Translations under genes and position numbers: made by a program
The notes under the pieces: generated by a model
Told to the model about the DNA's origin: nothing
Seen by the model: the letters and a program-made list of their open reading frames with translations, nothing else
Database searches by the model: none
Shown here: positions 33,311-43,602 of the stretch, in pieces
Numbering within the stretch: the first letter of the stretch is position 1
How the letters are laid out: each line of letters starts with the position of its first letter
From: Pseudomonas prosekii
Lineage (GTDB): Bacteria; Pseudomonadota; Gammaproteobacteria; Pseudomonadales; Pseudomonadaceae
Reading direction: 5' to 3'
Assembly: GCF_900105155.1 (NCBI RefSeq)
Contig: NZ_LT629762.1
Span: forward strand, 1,488,001 to 1,552,000
Length of the DNA: 64,000 nucleotides

Positions 33311-34093
33311 TCAGGGCTTGAGCGCTTTCTTCGGATAAATGTCGTAACGACTGGATTTGCCATCCAGCGCATGACTGGGTTTCGGCCCGGCGATGCACGG
33401 CGCCTTGCGCGGTCGCTTGACCACCACCCGATGGCTGGCCAGCGCCAGCGCCGCTTCGAGCAATGCCGGGGCATCCGGGTCATCACCGACCAGCGGGCGA
33501 AACAGGCGCATTTCCTTCTTCACCAGCGCGGTTTTCTCACGGTGCGGAAACATCGGATCGAGATAAATCACCTGCGGCGGCTCGCCCTCCCAGTTACGCA
33601 TCACCTCAATCGAATTGCCCTTGAGCAAACGCATCCGCGCAACGATTGGCGCCACGTCGAAATCTTCTGCAGCACGCGACAGACCGTCTTCCAGTAAGGC
33701 GCCGATCAGCGGCTGACGCTCGATCAGGCTCATCTCGCAACCGAGACTCGCCAGCACAAACGCATCCTTGCCCAGCCCCGCCGTAGCGTCCAACACCCGT
33801 GGGCGCACGCCTTGGGCGATGCCGACAGCCTTGGCAATCATTTGCCCGGTGCCGCCGCCGAACAACCGACGATGCGCCGCGCCACCTTCAACGAAGTCGA
33901 CCCGCACCGGCCCCGGCGCGTCCGGCCCCAGTTGTTGCAACTGCAAACCCTGCTCGCCCACTTGCAAGGCAAACTCGCCGTCAGCCACCTGCATCGGCAA
34001 CCCCAGGCGTTCGGCCCACTGCTCGGCTTGTGGCTGAAATGCCGGGGCCGAGGCCTCGACATGGATGCGGCAGGCCGCAGGTTGTTCAATCAT
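33311..34093 (-). CDS. rsmJ: 16S rRNA (guanine1516-N2)-methyltransferase
   Basis: A 260-residue SAM-dependent methyltransferase that methylates G1516 of 16S rRNA. The signature blocks are [27 protein letters not shown], the SAM motif [19 protein letters not shown] near residues 99-117, the acidic LIERQP, and the catalytic [19 protein letters not shown]. It lies directly beyond the MexJKL genes, as in P. aeruginosa. Its start is divergent from the gene at 34188, 94 bp away. Confidence 0.94.
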   Translation of the reverse strand: MIEQPAACRIHVEASAPAFQPQAEQWAERLGLPMQVADGEFALQVGEQGLQLQQLGPDAPGPVRVDFVEGGAAHRRLFGGGTGQMIAKAVGIAQGVRPRVLDATAGLGKDAFVLASLGCEMSLIERQPLIGALLEDGLSRAAEDFDVAPIVARMRLLKGNSIEVMRNWEGEPPQVIYLDPMFPHREKTALVKKEMRLFRPLVGDDPDAPALLEAALALASHRVVVKRPRKAPCIAGPKPSHALDGKSSRYDIYPKKALKP

Positions 34094-34187
34094 GGGGAAA
34101 AGTGCTCAAAAAATTAATGATCGGCAAAAAACGTCCGATAACAAAACTATCGAGCATTTTGCCAGAGCTGAGCGTCGACCGAGAAAA

Positions 34188-34808
34188 ATGTCAGACATTC
34201 AAACCACATCCGTAGGCTACATATCGCGTCATGGCGATTATGCACTGCGAAATTCCCAGGCACTGAGCGGCGTCAGTCACCTATGGCAAGATTTCTTTGC
34301 CCAGGCGCTGGCCGAACAGTCGAGCGGTGTGGTGCCTGCCTGCGGGACTTTTCCCCCGGTTGATCTGCAAAGCCCGGTCGAGCCAACCGTCGGCAGCGAG
34401 CTCTACGCGCACATTGTTTCCCAGCGCGAATGCGATGTGACAGAAACCCAGGTCAAACCGCCAGAGCCGCTGTTCCTGCCGATTGCCGAGTTCGAAATGG
34501 ACCTGGCCGACAAACCGTTCCCACCGTTCCCGCCGGAAGAAATCGTCGCGCAGCAGCAACAGCAGAACTTCGAAAGTGGCTGGGTGCGTCCCATCGTGCT
34601 CACCGCTGGCCAGCCTGTGCCAGCCGCCGGCCCGGCACCGCAACCGCGCCCGCTGCACTTGCCGATTGCCGAATTCGAACTGCACCTGCTGGACAAACCG
34701 TTCCCGCCGTTCTCGCCGCAAGAGCTGGTCGAGCAGCAGAAACAACTTGATTTCGATAACGGTTGGGCACGCCCGATCGTCCTGCAAAACCTGCGCATCG
34801 CCGCCTAA
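34188..34808 (+). CDS. Conserved protein with internal 45-residue duplication
   Basis: A 206-residue protein of unknown function. Two copies of a segment lie in its second half: one begins LFLPIAEFEMDLADKPFPPF and the other LHLPIAEFELHLLDKPFPPF; each continues with a polar QQQ helix and ends in GWVRPIVL or GWARPIVL. The linker between them is proline- and alanine-rich. No signal peptide or span is seen, so a cytoplasmic location is likely. The start at 34188 is chosen for the MSDIQTTSVGYIS N-terminus; a longer frame to 34065 would overlap rsmJ. Confidence 0.65.
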   Translation: MSDIQTTSVGYISRHGDYALRNSQALSGVSHLWQDFFAQALAEQSSGVVPACGTFPPVDLQSPVEPTVGSELYAHIVSQRECDVTETQVKPPEPLFLPIAEFEMDLADKPFPPFPPEEIVAQQQQQNFESGWVRPIVLTAGQPVPAAGPAPQPRPLHLPIAEFELHLLDKPFPPFSPQELVEQQKQLDFDNGWARPIVLQNLRIAA

Positions 34809-34842
34809 ACCCCTCGCAACAGATGCTCCAGCAGCAAATCCG

Positions 34843-35547
34843 CTAGCGACAGACCGACCAACCCCCGACATCCACGTGAAAGTGATTACGATGCGCGGCG
34901 TTGTAGTCCGGGCTCAACACCACACTGAACATCTCGCAGGCGCCATCGCGGACCTGACGTAGAAACTGCGCGTCCTTATTGTCCTTCGGCCAGTCCTTGA
35001 GCACGTTGACCGAGCGCCCGTCCGCCAGGCGAAAACCGGCGATGTCCAGGGCATTGGCGCTGGCATGCTGGCTGCGCGCGCCGTTCTCGCGGTTGTACAT
35101 GTTGCGGCAGGCAAAACTGCCGAGGTGATCGACCCGCGTCACGGCTTGGCCGTAAACCGCCTGTGACGCCGGTTGCAGGGCGTGGCGCTCGAACAGGGCA
35201 AACGCCACCGCCAACGGACAACTGGCGAGGAAACTGCTGCTCAGGGCCACCTCCCCGCCCTGCACGCGCAGGGTGTTGGTCAGCGGGCAGGTCGCGTCGG
35301 GGCTGTCGGCCTGACGGCTGGTGCGCAATCCGGAACTGCTCAACGCCTGATCGCACAATTGCGCATCGCTGCGCAGACGCATCAGCTTGTAGCGGGTGAG
35401 AAAATTCGGCGCAGCTTTCACGTCCAGCGGCGCCCACGGATTCCATTGCGCCGGCACGGCCACCCAGCCACGCCAGACGCTCACGCCGGCCGCGCCGACG
35501 AGCAACAACAGCAGCAACCACAACAACCGCCACCCACTCAAACGCAT
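34843..35547 (-). CDS. Extensin-like (M15-type) membrane-anchored protein
   Basis: A 234-residue protein with an N-terminal membrane anchor (residues 5-25, LLLLLLV core). The C-terminal part resembles the extensin-like C domain, related to M15/DUF882 zinc peptidases: SQHASANALDIAGF (about residues 163-176) and RNHFHVDVG (about 220-228) supply two His and one Asp ligands. Three or more cysteines suggest disulfides in the periplasm. The true ATG at 35547 is two bases downstream of the previous stop; the longer option begins with TTG. It forms an operon with the gene at 35550. Confidence 0.8.
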   Translation of the reverse strand: MRLSGWRLLWLLLLLLVGAAGVSVWRGWVAVPAQWNPWAPLDVKAAPNFLTRYKLMRLRSDAQLCDQALSSSGLRTSRQADSPDATCPLTNTLRVQGGEVALSSSFLASCPLAVAFALFERHALQPASQAVYGQAVTRVDHLGSFACRNMYNRENGARSQHASANALDIAGFRLADGRSVNVLKDWPKDNKDAQFLRQVRDGACEMFSVVLSPDYNAAHRNHFHVDVGGWSVCR

Positions 35548-35549
35548 GG

Positions 35550-36371
35550 TCAACCTTTGAATAATTGATTGGCCTGCGCGTAAGGCATCGAGCGCGCGGT
35601 GAAATCGAAAGTGCCAGAAGTCTTGATCTCTTCGGCGGCGCGGAAGAACTCGCCGTACGCCGCCAAGGCCAACGCCGAACCGACGCTGATGCGCTTGACG
35701 CCCATCTCGCTGAGTTGCGCGACGGTCAACTGGAGCCCGCCGGACATCAACACATTCACCGGTTTCGGCGCCACCGCGCGGACCACCGCCAACACGTCTT
35801 CGGCGCTGCGCAGGCCCGGCGCATACAGCACGTCGGCGCCGGCCTCGGCGAAGGCTTGCAAGCGTTGAATGGTGTCGTCGAGATCAGGATTGCCGTGCAA
35901 AAAGTTTTCGGCGCGCGCCGTCAGGGTGAACGGGAACGGCAAACTGCGCGCCGCGGCGACCGCAGCTTTGACCCGCGCCACCGCATTGTCGAAACCATAG
36001 ATCGGCGCTTCCGCTCGGCCGGTGGCGTCTTCGATCGAGCCGCCAACCGCGCCCGCCTCCGCCGCGCGCAAAATGCTCTGCGCGCATTCCGCTGGATCAT
36101 CTGCAAAGCCGTTTTCCAGATCGACCGCGACCGGCAGATCGCTGGCCGCGACAATCGCGCGGACGTTGGCCAAGGTGTCGTCGAGGGTCAACGCGCCATC
36201 CGGGCGGGCGTTGGAGAACGCATAACCGGCGCTGGTCGTGGCCAGCGCCTCGAAGCCCAGGCTGGCGAGCATTTTCGCCGAGCCGGCGTCCCACGGGTTG
36301 GGAATGACAAAGGCCTCTGCGCGTTCATGCAGTGCTTTGAACGCCTGGGCTCGAAGGGTTTGCGCATCCAT
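35550..36371 (-). CDS. Isocitrate lyase / PEP mutase family protein
   Basis: A 273-residue TIM-barrel enzyme of the PEP mutase/isocitrate lyase superfamily. NPWDAGSAKMLASLGFEALATTSAGYAFSNARPDG near residues 24-58 matches the substrate-binding loops, and VAVDLENGFADDP and GSIEDATG provide the metal-binding acidic residues. The KKCGH motif of true isocitrate lyases is absent, so the reaction cannot be named. Members include 2-methylisocitrate lyase, oxaloacetate decarboxylase and phosphonate enzymes. A CAGGAGC ribosome site lies 6 bases before the ATG. Confidence 0.85.
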   Translation of the reverse strand: MDAQTLRAQAFKALHERAEAFVIPNPWDAGSAKMLASLGFEALATTSAGYAFSNARPDGALTLDDTLANVRAIVAASDLPVAVDLENGFADDPAECAQSILRAAEAGAVGGSIEDATGRAEAPIYGFDNAVARVKAAVAAARSLPFPFTLTARAENFLHGNPDLDDTIQRLQAFAEAGADVLYAPGLRSAEDVLAVVRAVAPKPVNVLMSGGLQLTVAQLSEMGVKRISVGSALALAAYGEFFRAAEEIKTSGTFDFTARSMPYAQANQLFKG

Positions 36372-36401
36372 TGGCAGCTCCTGAGAAGAGGGAAATCCGC
36401 T

Positions 36402-37262
36402 TCAGAGCAGGCCAAGTTGCTCGGCGGCGGGCTCTCTATATAGCTCAGGCAGCGGCGGCAAGCCAGGCAAACGCGTCATCAGTTTTGCGTGAAAGCGTTG
36501 CGCCAGTTTCGCCGCCAGCAGATTGTCGGCGGTGTGCAGGAAGATATACGGCGTGCGCCCCTCTTCGATCCACGCGGCGATTTTTTCGACCCACGGCACC
36601 AGGAACGGATCGTTGGCCTCCAGTTGCGGATGGCCGATAAAACGCACCTGCGGAAACTGCGTGAACGCTGCCGGGCGCGTCGGCACGTTGGGCTTTTTCG
36701 CCTGCGCTTCGAGCACCGAAGGCGCGGTCGAGGTGCAACTGAACAGCGCGCGCGAATCGAGGCAAATGCGCTCGACACCGCGGTCAAGCAACATCCGGTT
36801 GAGCATGCGTTCGGCGTCGCCCTTGGCGAAGAATTCACGATGACGCACTTCAATTGCCAACGGTCGGTCGACGGCGTCGATAAACCCGGCCAGTTCCGCG
36901 AGGCGTTGCGGCGTGAAGCTTTTCGACAATTGCAGCCAGATCGGCGAAACCCGCTCGCCCAACGGGCTGAGCAGTTGCAGGAAGGTCTCGACCGCAGTCA
37001 GTTGCTCGCGCAGGTCGCCGCTGTGGCTGATGTCGCCGGGGAATTTGGCGGTGAAGCGAAAGTGTTCAGGCATGGTTTCGGCCCAGCGCTGCACGGTGCC
37101 GGCAGCCGGGCTGGCGTAGAAGGTCGTATTGCCTTCAACGGCGTTGAACACTTGAGAATAGAGGCTGAGGAATTCGCCGGGTTTTGCGTCTTGCGGGTAG
37201 AGGTGGTCGCGCCAGGCGTTTTCACTCCAGGACGGGCAACCGAGGTAGTAAGGCAGCAGCAT
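36402..37262 (-). CDS. DUF72 family protein (YecE-like)
   Basis: A 286-residue TIM-barrel protein. The family marks are YYLGCPSWSENAWRDHLYP at the start, VEGNTTFYASP, FRFTAKFPGDISH, IWLQLSKSFTP and AIEVRHREFF. The function of YecE/DUF72 is not known. A longer start (37301) exists but the ATG at 37262 overlaps the previous stop as TGATG, which favours it. The gene forms an operon with the small protein at 37262-37570. Confidence 0.87.
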   Translation of the reverse strand: MLLPYYLGCPSWSENAWRDHLYPQDAKPGEFLSLYSQVFNAVEGNTTFYASPAAGTVQRWAETMPEHFRFTAKFPGDISHSGDLREQLTAVETFLQLLSPLGERVSPIWLQLSKSFTPQRLAELAGFIDAVDRPLAIEVRHREFFAKGDAERMLNRMLLDRGVERICLDSRALFSCTSTAPSVLEAQAKKPNVPTRPAAFTQFPQVRFIGHPQLEANDPFLVPWVEKIAAWIEEGRTPYIFLHTADNLLAAKLAQRFHAKLMTRLPGLPPLPELYREPAAEQLGLL

Positions 37263-37570
37263 CAGATGTAGAGGTCGAGGCCCAACACATCGGCATCCCA
37301 ATCAACAAAACCGGCGGTGCTAAGGTAGCTGGCGAGCGCCATCGCGACGCTTTTGCTCATGGCGCGGTGGTAAAGCATGTCTTGCTGACGGGCGGGGAGA
37401 TTGCTCAAGCGTTGCGCGGAGGCTTTGGCGGCGCGAGCGGCCATTTGCTCTTCGGACGGAAATTCCAGCTCGCCGTCGATGTCATCGACAGACTCTTCCA
37501 CCACGACATTGCCTTTGCGAGGCTTGCGCTTGATGGGGTAGGACTGAGAGGAAAGGCCGTCTATACGCAT
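37262..37570 (-). CDS. Small conserved Pseudomonas protein
   Basis: A 102-residue protein. The N-terminal 40 residues are basic and disordered-looking and include RKPRKGNVVVEESVDDIDGELEF; the second half is helical (QMAARAAKASAQRLSNLPARQQDMLYHRAMSKSVAMALASYL). No family is recognised. It is coupled to the downstream DUF72 gene through TGATG. It may bind a partner through its acidic middle; that is only a guess. Confidence 0.65.
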   Translation of the reverse strand: MRIDGLSSQSYPIKRKPRKGNVVVEESVDDIDGELEFPSEEQMAARAAKASAQRLSNLPARQQDMLYHRAMSKSVAMALASYLSTAGFVDWDADVLGLDLYI

Positions 37571-37715
37571 AAGTACATGCTCGGTATCGATGATGGCAGT
37601 TTAGTGGCGCGCGGACCACTTCGCAAACAGCCGAGTGATAACTAGAACACATAAAAGCAAAAAGGTTTAAAGCGAAGGGGTAAAACTGACGATTGGCTAA
37701 TGCTGAAATACCAAT

Positions 37716-37836
37716 TGTGGCGAGGGGGCTTGCCCCCGTTGGGCTGCGAAGCGGCCCCAAATTCCTTCAGACACACCGCGTAAGCAGGTTTTACGACTGC
37801 TGCGCAGCCGAACGGGGGCTTGCCCCCTCGCCACAA
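37716..37836. repeat. Second-type REP inverted repeat
   Basis: TTGTGGCGAGGGGGCTTGCCCCCGTT and an inverted copy (AACGGGGGCTTGCCCCCTCGCCACA) flank a loop with further self-complementary parts (CTGCGAAGCGG / GCTGCGCAGC). It differs from the common REP and recurs at 63668. Confidence 0.8.
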
Positions 37837-37847
37837 AAGCCCCTCGG

Positions 37848-38522
37848 TCAACGTGCTTTCGGGGTCGCAACCTTATCGCGCAGATAAACCGGCTGCGCCT
37901 CGTCCGCGACGATGGCCTCGCCGCGCTCCCAGGCAAATCGCGCCAGGGTCAGCAAGTCTTCGGCGTGCGGCAACATCGTCGCGTCCTGCCCGCTCAGGCT
38001 GACGCCAATACGCTCGGCATACCCCCAACCAGTGCCCGCGCCGAACCATTCGCCGCTGGCATCGGCCGGCAATGCCGCTACTTCCGGCGGCAATACCGCT
38101 TCGTTGCCGACCAGCCGCATCTCCCCCGCCGTCTCGCGGTAGCAGCCCCAATACACTTCATCCATCCGCGCATCGATGGCCGCCGCGACCTGACTTACGC
38201 CGTGTTCGCGGTAAGCACGCTGGGCCAGCACGGCCAGATTCGACACCGGCAACACCGGGCGCTCCAGCGCAAACGCCAGACCCTGGACCACGCCGATGGC
38301 AATGCGCACACCGGTAAACGCGCCCGGCCCTCGGCCAAACGCAATGGCATCGACCGCTTGCAGCGTGGTGCCGGCGTCGGCGAGCAGTTGCTGAATCATC
38401 GGCAACAACTTCTGCGCGTGCAGGCGCGGGATCACCTCGTAATGGCTCGTAACCTTGCCGTCATGCAGCAAGGCAACGGAGCAAGCTTCGGTCGCGGTGT
38501 CCAGGGCCAGCAAGGTGCTCAT
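37848..38522 (-). CDS. tsaB: tRNA t6A biosynthesis protein TsaB
   Basis: A 224-residue member of the ASKHA-fold TsaB family, an essential partner of TsaD, TsaC and TsaE in making t6A37 in tRNA. LALDTATEACSVALLHDGKV opens the protein; AIAFGRGPGAFTGVRIAIGVVQGLAFALERPVLPVSNL near residues 60-97 is the family core. The start at 38522 is used because the longer frame lacks the family N-terminus. The adk gene lies upstream in the same direction. Confidence 0.93.
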   Translation of the reverse strand: MSTLLALDTATEACSVALLHDGKVTSHYEVIPRLHAQKLLPMIQQLLADAGTTLQAVDAIAFGRGPGAFTGVRIAIGVVQGLAFALERPVLPVSNLAVLAQRAYREHGVSQVAAAIDARMDEVYWGCYRETAGEMRLVGNEAVLPPEVAALPADASGEWFGAGTGWGYAERIGVSLSGQDATMLPHAEDLLTLARFAWERGEAIVADEAQPVYLRDKVATPKAR

Positions 38523-38615
38523 CGATGTTTCCGTAAGAGAGATCAGAAAAGGGGCGCCAGTATAAACAACTACGGCCCGCAAGCGGGCCGTAGAAGATGA
38601 AGCGATTCAGACTTT

Positions 38616-39296
<681 letters not shown>

Positions 39297-39553
39297 TCAG
39301 ATTCGCCTCTTGGGGCCAATCTCAAAAATAGGGTCGTGTGGCCGCCCAAACGGCCAAAGGCTGATCAAGATACACAGCAGGCCTTGCCCACACAAGCCGC
39401 CGAAAGTCGGAGAAACCCGCGGCCATCGCGACCTTGCGCGGAGGTGACCCTAGTCGCAACCCCGTCATTAACTGTCGCCTGCCGGACATCTGGCGCGGTT
39501 CGCCGGCAGGCACCCGCTCCCCGCGCCAGGTGCCTGAGCCCGCAGCAAAAACC

Positions 39554-42184
39554 TTAGCCGGTATTGCGCAAACCGGCGGCGATCCCCGCCACAGACACCA
39601 GCAGCGCCTGTTCTACCGGGCTGCCCTGCGCCACTTCCTGTTGCCGTGAACGCGCCAGCAACTCGGCCTGCAATAGATGAAGCGGGTCGAGGTAGGTGTT
39701 GCGCAAACGGATGAATTCCAAGGTGTCGGGGCTATGTGCCAGCAGTTGCGACTGGCCAGTCAAGCCAAGCACCACGGCGCACGCCTGCGACAATAGGTCG
39801 CGTAAATGCGCACCTAAAGGAAGCAGATCAGGCTCGACCAGACGCGCATCGTAAGATTGCGCAATGTCGGCGTCAGCCTTGGCCAGGACCATTTCCAGCA
39901 TGTCGATGCGCGTGCGAAAGAACGGCCACTGCTCGCGCATCTGCCCCAGCAACTCGCCTTCGCCGCGTTCCAGCGCCTTGCTCAGCGCCGCTTCCCAGCC
40001 AAGCCAGGCCGGCAGCATCAGCCGCGTCTGGGTCCAGCCGAAAATCCACGGAATCGCCCGCAGGCTTTCGATCCCCCCAGCGCGACGTTTGGCCGGACGG
40101 CTGCCCAACGGCAACCGACCCAGCTCCTGCTCCGGCGTCGACTGCCGGAAATACTCGACGAATTGCGGATTCTCGCGCACCACGGCGCGGTAAGCAGCGA
40201 CGCCATCGGCGGCCAATTCGTCCATCAGATGCCGCCAAGCAGGTTCCGGCGGTGGTGGCGGTAGCAAGGTCGCTTCGAGCACGGCGGCCAAGTACAGATT
40301 GAGGTTTTGCTCGGCGATGTCCGGCAGGCCAAATTTGAAACGAATCATTTCTCCCTGCTCGGTGGTGCGGAAACGCCCGGCCACCGAACCCGGTGGCTGC
40401 GACAGAATCGCCGCGTGCGCCGGACCGCCGCCACGACCCACCGTGCCGCCGCGACCGTGAAACAACAACAGTTCCACTTGTTGTTCGCGGCAGATATCAA
40501 CCAAACGCTCCTGCGCCCGATACTGTGCCCACGCCGCCGCCGTGGTCCCGGCGTCCTTGGCCGAGTCGGAATAGCCGATCATTACTTCCTGCGGCCCGTG
40601 CAGGCGCGCGCGATAACCCGGCAGCAGCAGAAGTTTTTCGATCACCGGCCCGGCATTGTCGAGGTCAGCGAGGGTTTCAAACAGCGGCACCACGCGCATC
40701 GGCCGCAACACGCCGGCCTCTTTGAGCAACAGTTGCACGGCGAGCACGTCGGACGCGGCGCCAGCCATGGAGATCACGTAAGAGCCGAGGGACGCGCCCG
40801 GTGCGGCGGCGATTTCGCGGCAAGTGGCCAACACTTCGGCAGTGTCGGCGGACGGTTTGAAGTGCGCCGGCAGCAGTGGCCGACGGTTGCTCTGTTCGCG
40901 CATCAGGAACGCAATGCGCTCTTCTTCGCTCCAGTCTTCGTAGCGACCGAGGCCGAGGTAATCGGTGATTTCAGTCATGGCTGCGGTGTGCCGCGACGAG
41001 TCCTGACGCACGTCGAGGCGCACCAGGAACAAGCCGAACGTCACTGCCCGGCGCAAACAATCGAGCAACGGCCCGTCGGCGATCACGCCCATGCCGCACT
41101 CGTGCAGCGAGTTGAAACACAGCTCCAGCGGCTCAAGCAGATCGCGGTTGTTTTGCAGCACATCGGCGGGGGCCGGGGTGGTTTGGCTCAGCGCCGCATG
41201 CGCCCAATTGCGCGTGGCGCGCAGGCGTTCACGCAATTGCTTGAGCACCGCGCGGTACGGTTCGGCGCTGTCGCCAGCCTTGGCTTTCAGGGCGTCGCTG
41301 GCCTGCTGCATGGACAATTCGGCGGCCAGATGATCGACATCGCGCAAGTACAAATCGGCGGCCATCCAGCGTGCCAGCAGTAGCACTTCGCGCGTGACGG
41401 CGGCAGTGACATTCGGGTTGCCGTCGCGGTCGCCGCCCATCCACGAAGCGAAGCGGATCGGCGCGGCTTCCAGCGGCAGGCGCAGGCCGGTCGCGGCGTG
41501 CAGCGCCTGGTCTGCCTTGCGTAAATAATTCGGAATGGCTTGCCACAGCGAATGCTCGATCACCGCGAAACCCCATTTGGCTTCGTCAACCGGTGTCGGA
41601 CGGGTGCGGCGGATTTCTTCGGTGTGCCAGGCTTCCGCGATCAGGCGCTGCAATTTTGCCTGGATCTGCTCGCGCTCGGCGCTGGTCAGGTCGCGGTGAT
41701 CCTGCGCGGCCAGTTGCGCGGCGATCGCGTCGTATTTCTGGATCAGCGTGCGCCGCGCGACTTCGGTCGGGTGCGCGGTCAGGACCAGTTCGATTTCCAG
41801 TCGCCCAAGTTGTCGGGCGAGTGATTCGGCGCTGTGACCTTCGCCGCGCAGGCGCGCCAGCAGTTCCGGCAGAACCCGTGCTTCGAACGGCGCCGGTTGC
41901 GATTCTTCGCGGCGATGAATCAGCTGATATTGCTCGGCGATATTGGCCAGGTTGAGGAACTGGTTGAACGCCCGCGCCACTGGCAGCAATTCGTCTTCGC
42001 TCAACTGGTTGAGGCTGGCGCTGAGTTCGGCGTCCATCGAACCACGACGGTCGGCCTTGGCGCCCTTGCGGATCTGCTCGATCTTGTCGAGAAAACCCTC
42101 ACCGTACTGTTCACGAATGGTGTTGCCCAACAGCTCACCCAGCAGGTGAACGTCCTCGCGCAAGCGTGCATCAATATCGGTCAT
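39554..42184 (-). CDS. ppc: Phosphoenolpyruvate carboxylase
   Basis: An 876-residue enzyme that carboxylates PEP to oxaloacetate and refills the TCA cycle. Catalytic blocks are [13 protein letters not shown] near residues 138-150, [16 protein letters not shown], and [12 protein letters not shown] with the essential lysine. Near the C-terminus, [17 protein letters not shown] and [12 protein letters not shown] are conserved. It is probably regulated by acetyl-CoA and aspartate, as in other gamma-proteobacteria. The 290-bp gap after it holds a GC-rich stem but no clear T run and no gene. Confidence 0.97.
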   Translation of the reverse strand: MTDIDARLREDVHLLGELLGNTIREQYGEGFLDKIEQIRKGAKADRRGSMDAELSASLNQLSEDELLPVARAFNQFLNLANIAEQYQLIHRREESQPAPFEARVLPELLARLRGEGHSAESLARQLGRLEIELVLTAHPTEVARRTLIQKYDAIAAQLAAQDHRDLTSAEREQIQAKLQRLIAEAWHTEEIRRTRPTPVDEAKWGFAVIEHSLWQAIPNYLRKADQALHAATGLRLPLEAAPIRFASWMGGDRDGNPNVTAAVTREVLLLARWMAADLYLRDVDHLAAELSMQQASDALKAKAGDSAEPYRAVLKQLRERLRATRNWAHAALSQTTPAPADVLQNNRDLLEPLELCFNSLHECGMGVIADGPLLDCLRRAVTFGLFLVRLDVRQDSSRHTAAMTEITDYLGLGRYEDWSEEERIAFLMREQSNRRPLLPAHFKPSADTAEVLATCREIAAAPGASLGSYVISMAGAASDVLAVQLLLKEAGVLRPMRVVPLFETLADLDNAGPVIEKLLLLPGYRARLHGPQEVMIGYSDSAKDAGTTAAAWAQYRAQERLVDICREQQVELLLFHGRGGTVGRGGGPAHAAILSQPPGSVAGRFRTTEQGEMIRFKFGLPDIAEQNLNLYLAAVLEATLLPPPPPEPAWRHLMDELAADGVAAYRAVVRENPQFVEYFRQSTPEQELGRLPLGSRPAKRRAGGIESLRAIPWIFGWTQTRLMLPAWLGWEAALSKALERGEGELLGQMREQWPFFRTRIDMLEMVLAKADADIAQSYDARLVEPDLLPLGAHLRDLLSQACAVVLGLTGQSQLLAHSPDTLEFIRLRNTYLDPLHLLQAELLARSRQQEVAQGSPVEQALLVSVAGIAAGLRNTG

Positions 42185-42413
42185 CAGCAGTTCTCCAGCA
42201 AAAAATCCGGGTGACCTTAGCGCCATGCATTGGCGTTAGTGCATTGGACTTAGAGAGTGCCGTTGTAGAACGCTTCTTACAAGCAAACGACCAAGTGACT
42301 TTAAACCTTGTGGGTAAAAGCTAGTCTCAAGAGTAAGCCGCACAACGGCTGCCGCCGCGCACGATTGCGGCATTCACCCTGCCTGCCGACCGCAGGCATG
42401 TCATGAGGTCATT

Positions 42414-42758
42414 ATGAAAATCCGTGAGCTAGCCCAGCATTGGGAAGAAAACGCCAAGGGTCGCCTGACCGACACTGGCTACACGATTCATCTGGACGTG
42501 GAAGCTGCCGCCCGCCTGGCGGCAATCACCGAAATGTACCCGAAACGGCATCCCGAAGAGCTGCTGGGCGAGTTGATCGGCGCGGCGCTGGAAGAGCTGG
42601 AAGCGAGCTTTCCGTACGTGAAAGGGCAGACCGTGGTTGCCACCGATGAGGAAGGCGATCCGTTGTACGAGGACGTCGGTCCAACCCCACGTTTTCTGGC
42701 GTTATCGCGTCGGCATTTGCATGATCTGGCGTCGGTTGAGGACGAGCAGAAACACTGA
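42414..42758 (+). CDS. Conserved Pseudomonas protein (pilin-assembly-like)
   Basis: A 114-residue acidic protein. KIRELAQHWEENAKGRLTDTGYTIHLDVEAAARLAAITEMYPKRHPEELLGELIGAALEELEASFPYV includes a ribbon-helix-helix-like stretch. Homologues in Pseudomonas are sometimes labelled type 1 pili tip component or pilin assembly protein, a label with weak support. It has no signal peptide. It lies between ppc and the lipoprotein pair, as in P. aeruginosa. The ribosome site GAGG lies 8 bases before the ATG. Confidence 0.75.
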   Translation: MKIRELAQHWEENAKGRLTDTGYTIHLDVEAAARLAAITEMYPKRHPEELLGELIGAALEELEASFPYVKGQTVVATDEEGDPLYEDVGPTPRFLALSRRHLHDLASVEDEQKH

Positions 42759-42775
42759 TTCAGCGTAGGTAAAAC

Positions 42776-42865
42776 TGTGGGAGCGAGCTTGCTCGCGATA
42801 GCGGCGGATCGGTCGAAATATTGTCGACTGACACAGCGCTATCGCGAGCAGGCTCACTCCTGCAT
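42776..42865. repeat. REPIN-type inverted repeat
   Basis: CTGTGGGAGCGAGCTTGCTCGCGATAGCG and the inverted copy CGCTATCGCGAGCAGGCTCACTCC are about 30 bp apart. The rest of the 375-bp gap before 43134 holds a promoter candidate. Confidence 0.85.
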
Positions 42866-43003
42866 TGGTTTTTGTATCCCCTCAAAAACGTGGGTTGCCG
42901 GGGCTCGAAAAGTCTGGCCATACCACTGCGCACCTCGAAAGTTCCCGATCTAGAGCCTTGTCCGCTCAGTCAAATTTTTTTTAGGCAATGGGCCATCTTC
43001 TCT

Positions 43004-43031
43004 GAACTTTTGAAAAAGCGCTCGGGTCGTA
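43004..43031 (+). promoter_or_regulatory. Possible AlgU (sigma-22) promoter
   Basis: GAACTT at 43004-43009 is the exact -35 element of AlgU/RpoE promoters. TCGTA follows 17 bases later and matches the -10 pattern TCTGA only in part. It lies 100 bp before the DUF4398 gene. The P. aeruginosa lptF region is controlled by AlgU, which fits. Confidence 0.5.
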
Positions 43032-43133
43032 CCCTGTAACCACGCCTGGTACGGCCGTTTCAAATAAGCTTTTGAAAGTTCGGTTACGGCTCCAAAAACC
43101 AGGATGGATTAGAAGTTTTTCAGGAGTTATCCA

Positions 43134-43547
43134 ATGGAGTTGAAGACCATGAAGACCAGCACTGCCAAATCCTCGTTTACCAACCTGCGCGGTCTGAAAC
43201 TGGCTGCACTGGCTATCGGCAGCACCTTCGTACTCGCCGGTTGCGCCGGGAACCCGCCGACCGAGCAATACGCCGTGACCCAATCTGCCGTGAACAGCGC
43301 TGTCAGCGCCGGTGGTACTGAATTCGCAGCTGTGGAAATGAAGTCCGCTCAGGACAAGCTGAAACAAGCTGAAATCGCCATGCACGACAAGAAGTATGAA
43401 GAAGCCCGCACTCTGGCCGAACAAGCCGAGTGGGACGCTCGTGTAGCCGAGCGCAAAGCTCAGGCGATGAAAGCCGAGCAAGCAGTCAAGGATTCCCAGA
43501 AAGGTGTTCAGGAACTGCGTCAGGAAAGTCAGCGCACTGTGCAGTAA
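43134..43547 (+). CDS. DUF4398 lipoprotein
   Basis: A 137-residue outer-membrane lipoprotein precursor. The signal peptide ends in the lipobox VLAGC with cysteine 37. The mature part matches DUF4398: a helical pattern with FAAVEMKSAQDKLKQAEIAMHDKKYEEARTLAEQAEWDARVAERKAQAMKAEQ, likely a coiled coil, rich in Ala, Glu and Lys. AGGAG lies 8 bases before the ATG. It is in one unit with the OmpA-type lipoprotein that follows by 55 bp. Confidence 0.88.
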   Translation: MELKTMKTSTAKSSFTNLRGLKLAALAIGSTFVLAGCAGNPPTEQYAVTQSAVNSAVSAGGTEFAAVEMKSAQDKLKQAEIAMHDKKYEEARTLAEQAEWDARVAERKAQAMKAEQAVKDSQKGVQELRQESQRTVQ

Positions 43548-43602
43548 GCGCGCATCCGGACCACACGCCTGAAGCTCTTATCGATAGAAAGGACGAATTA
43601 TT

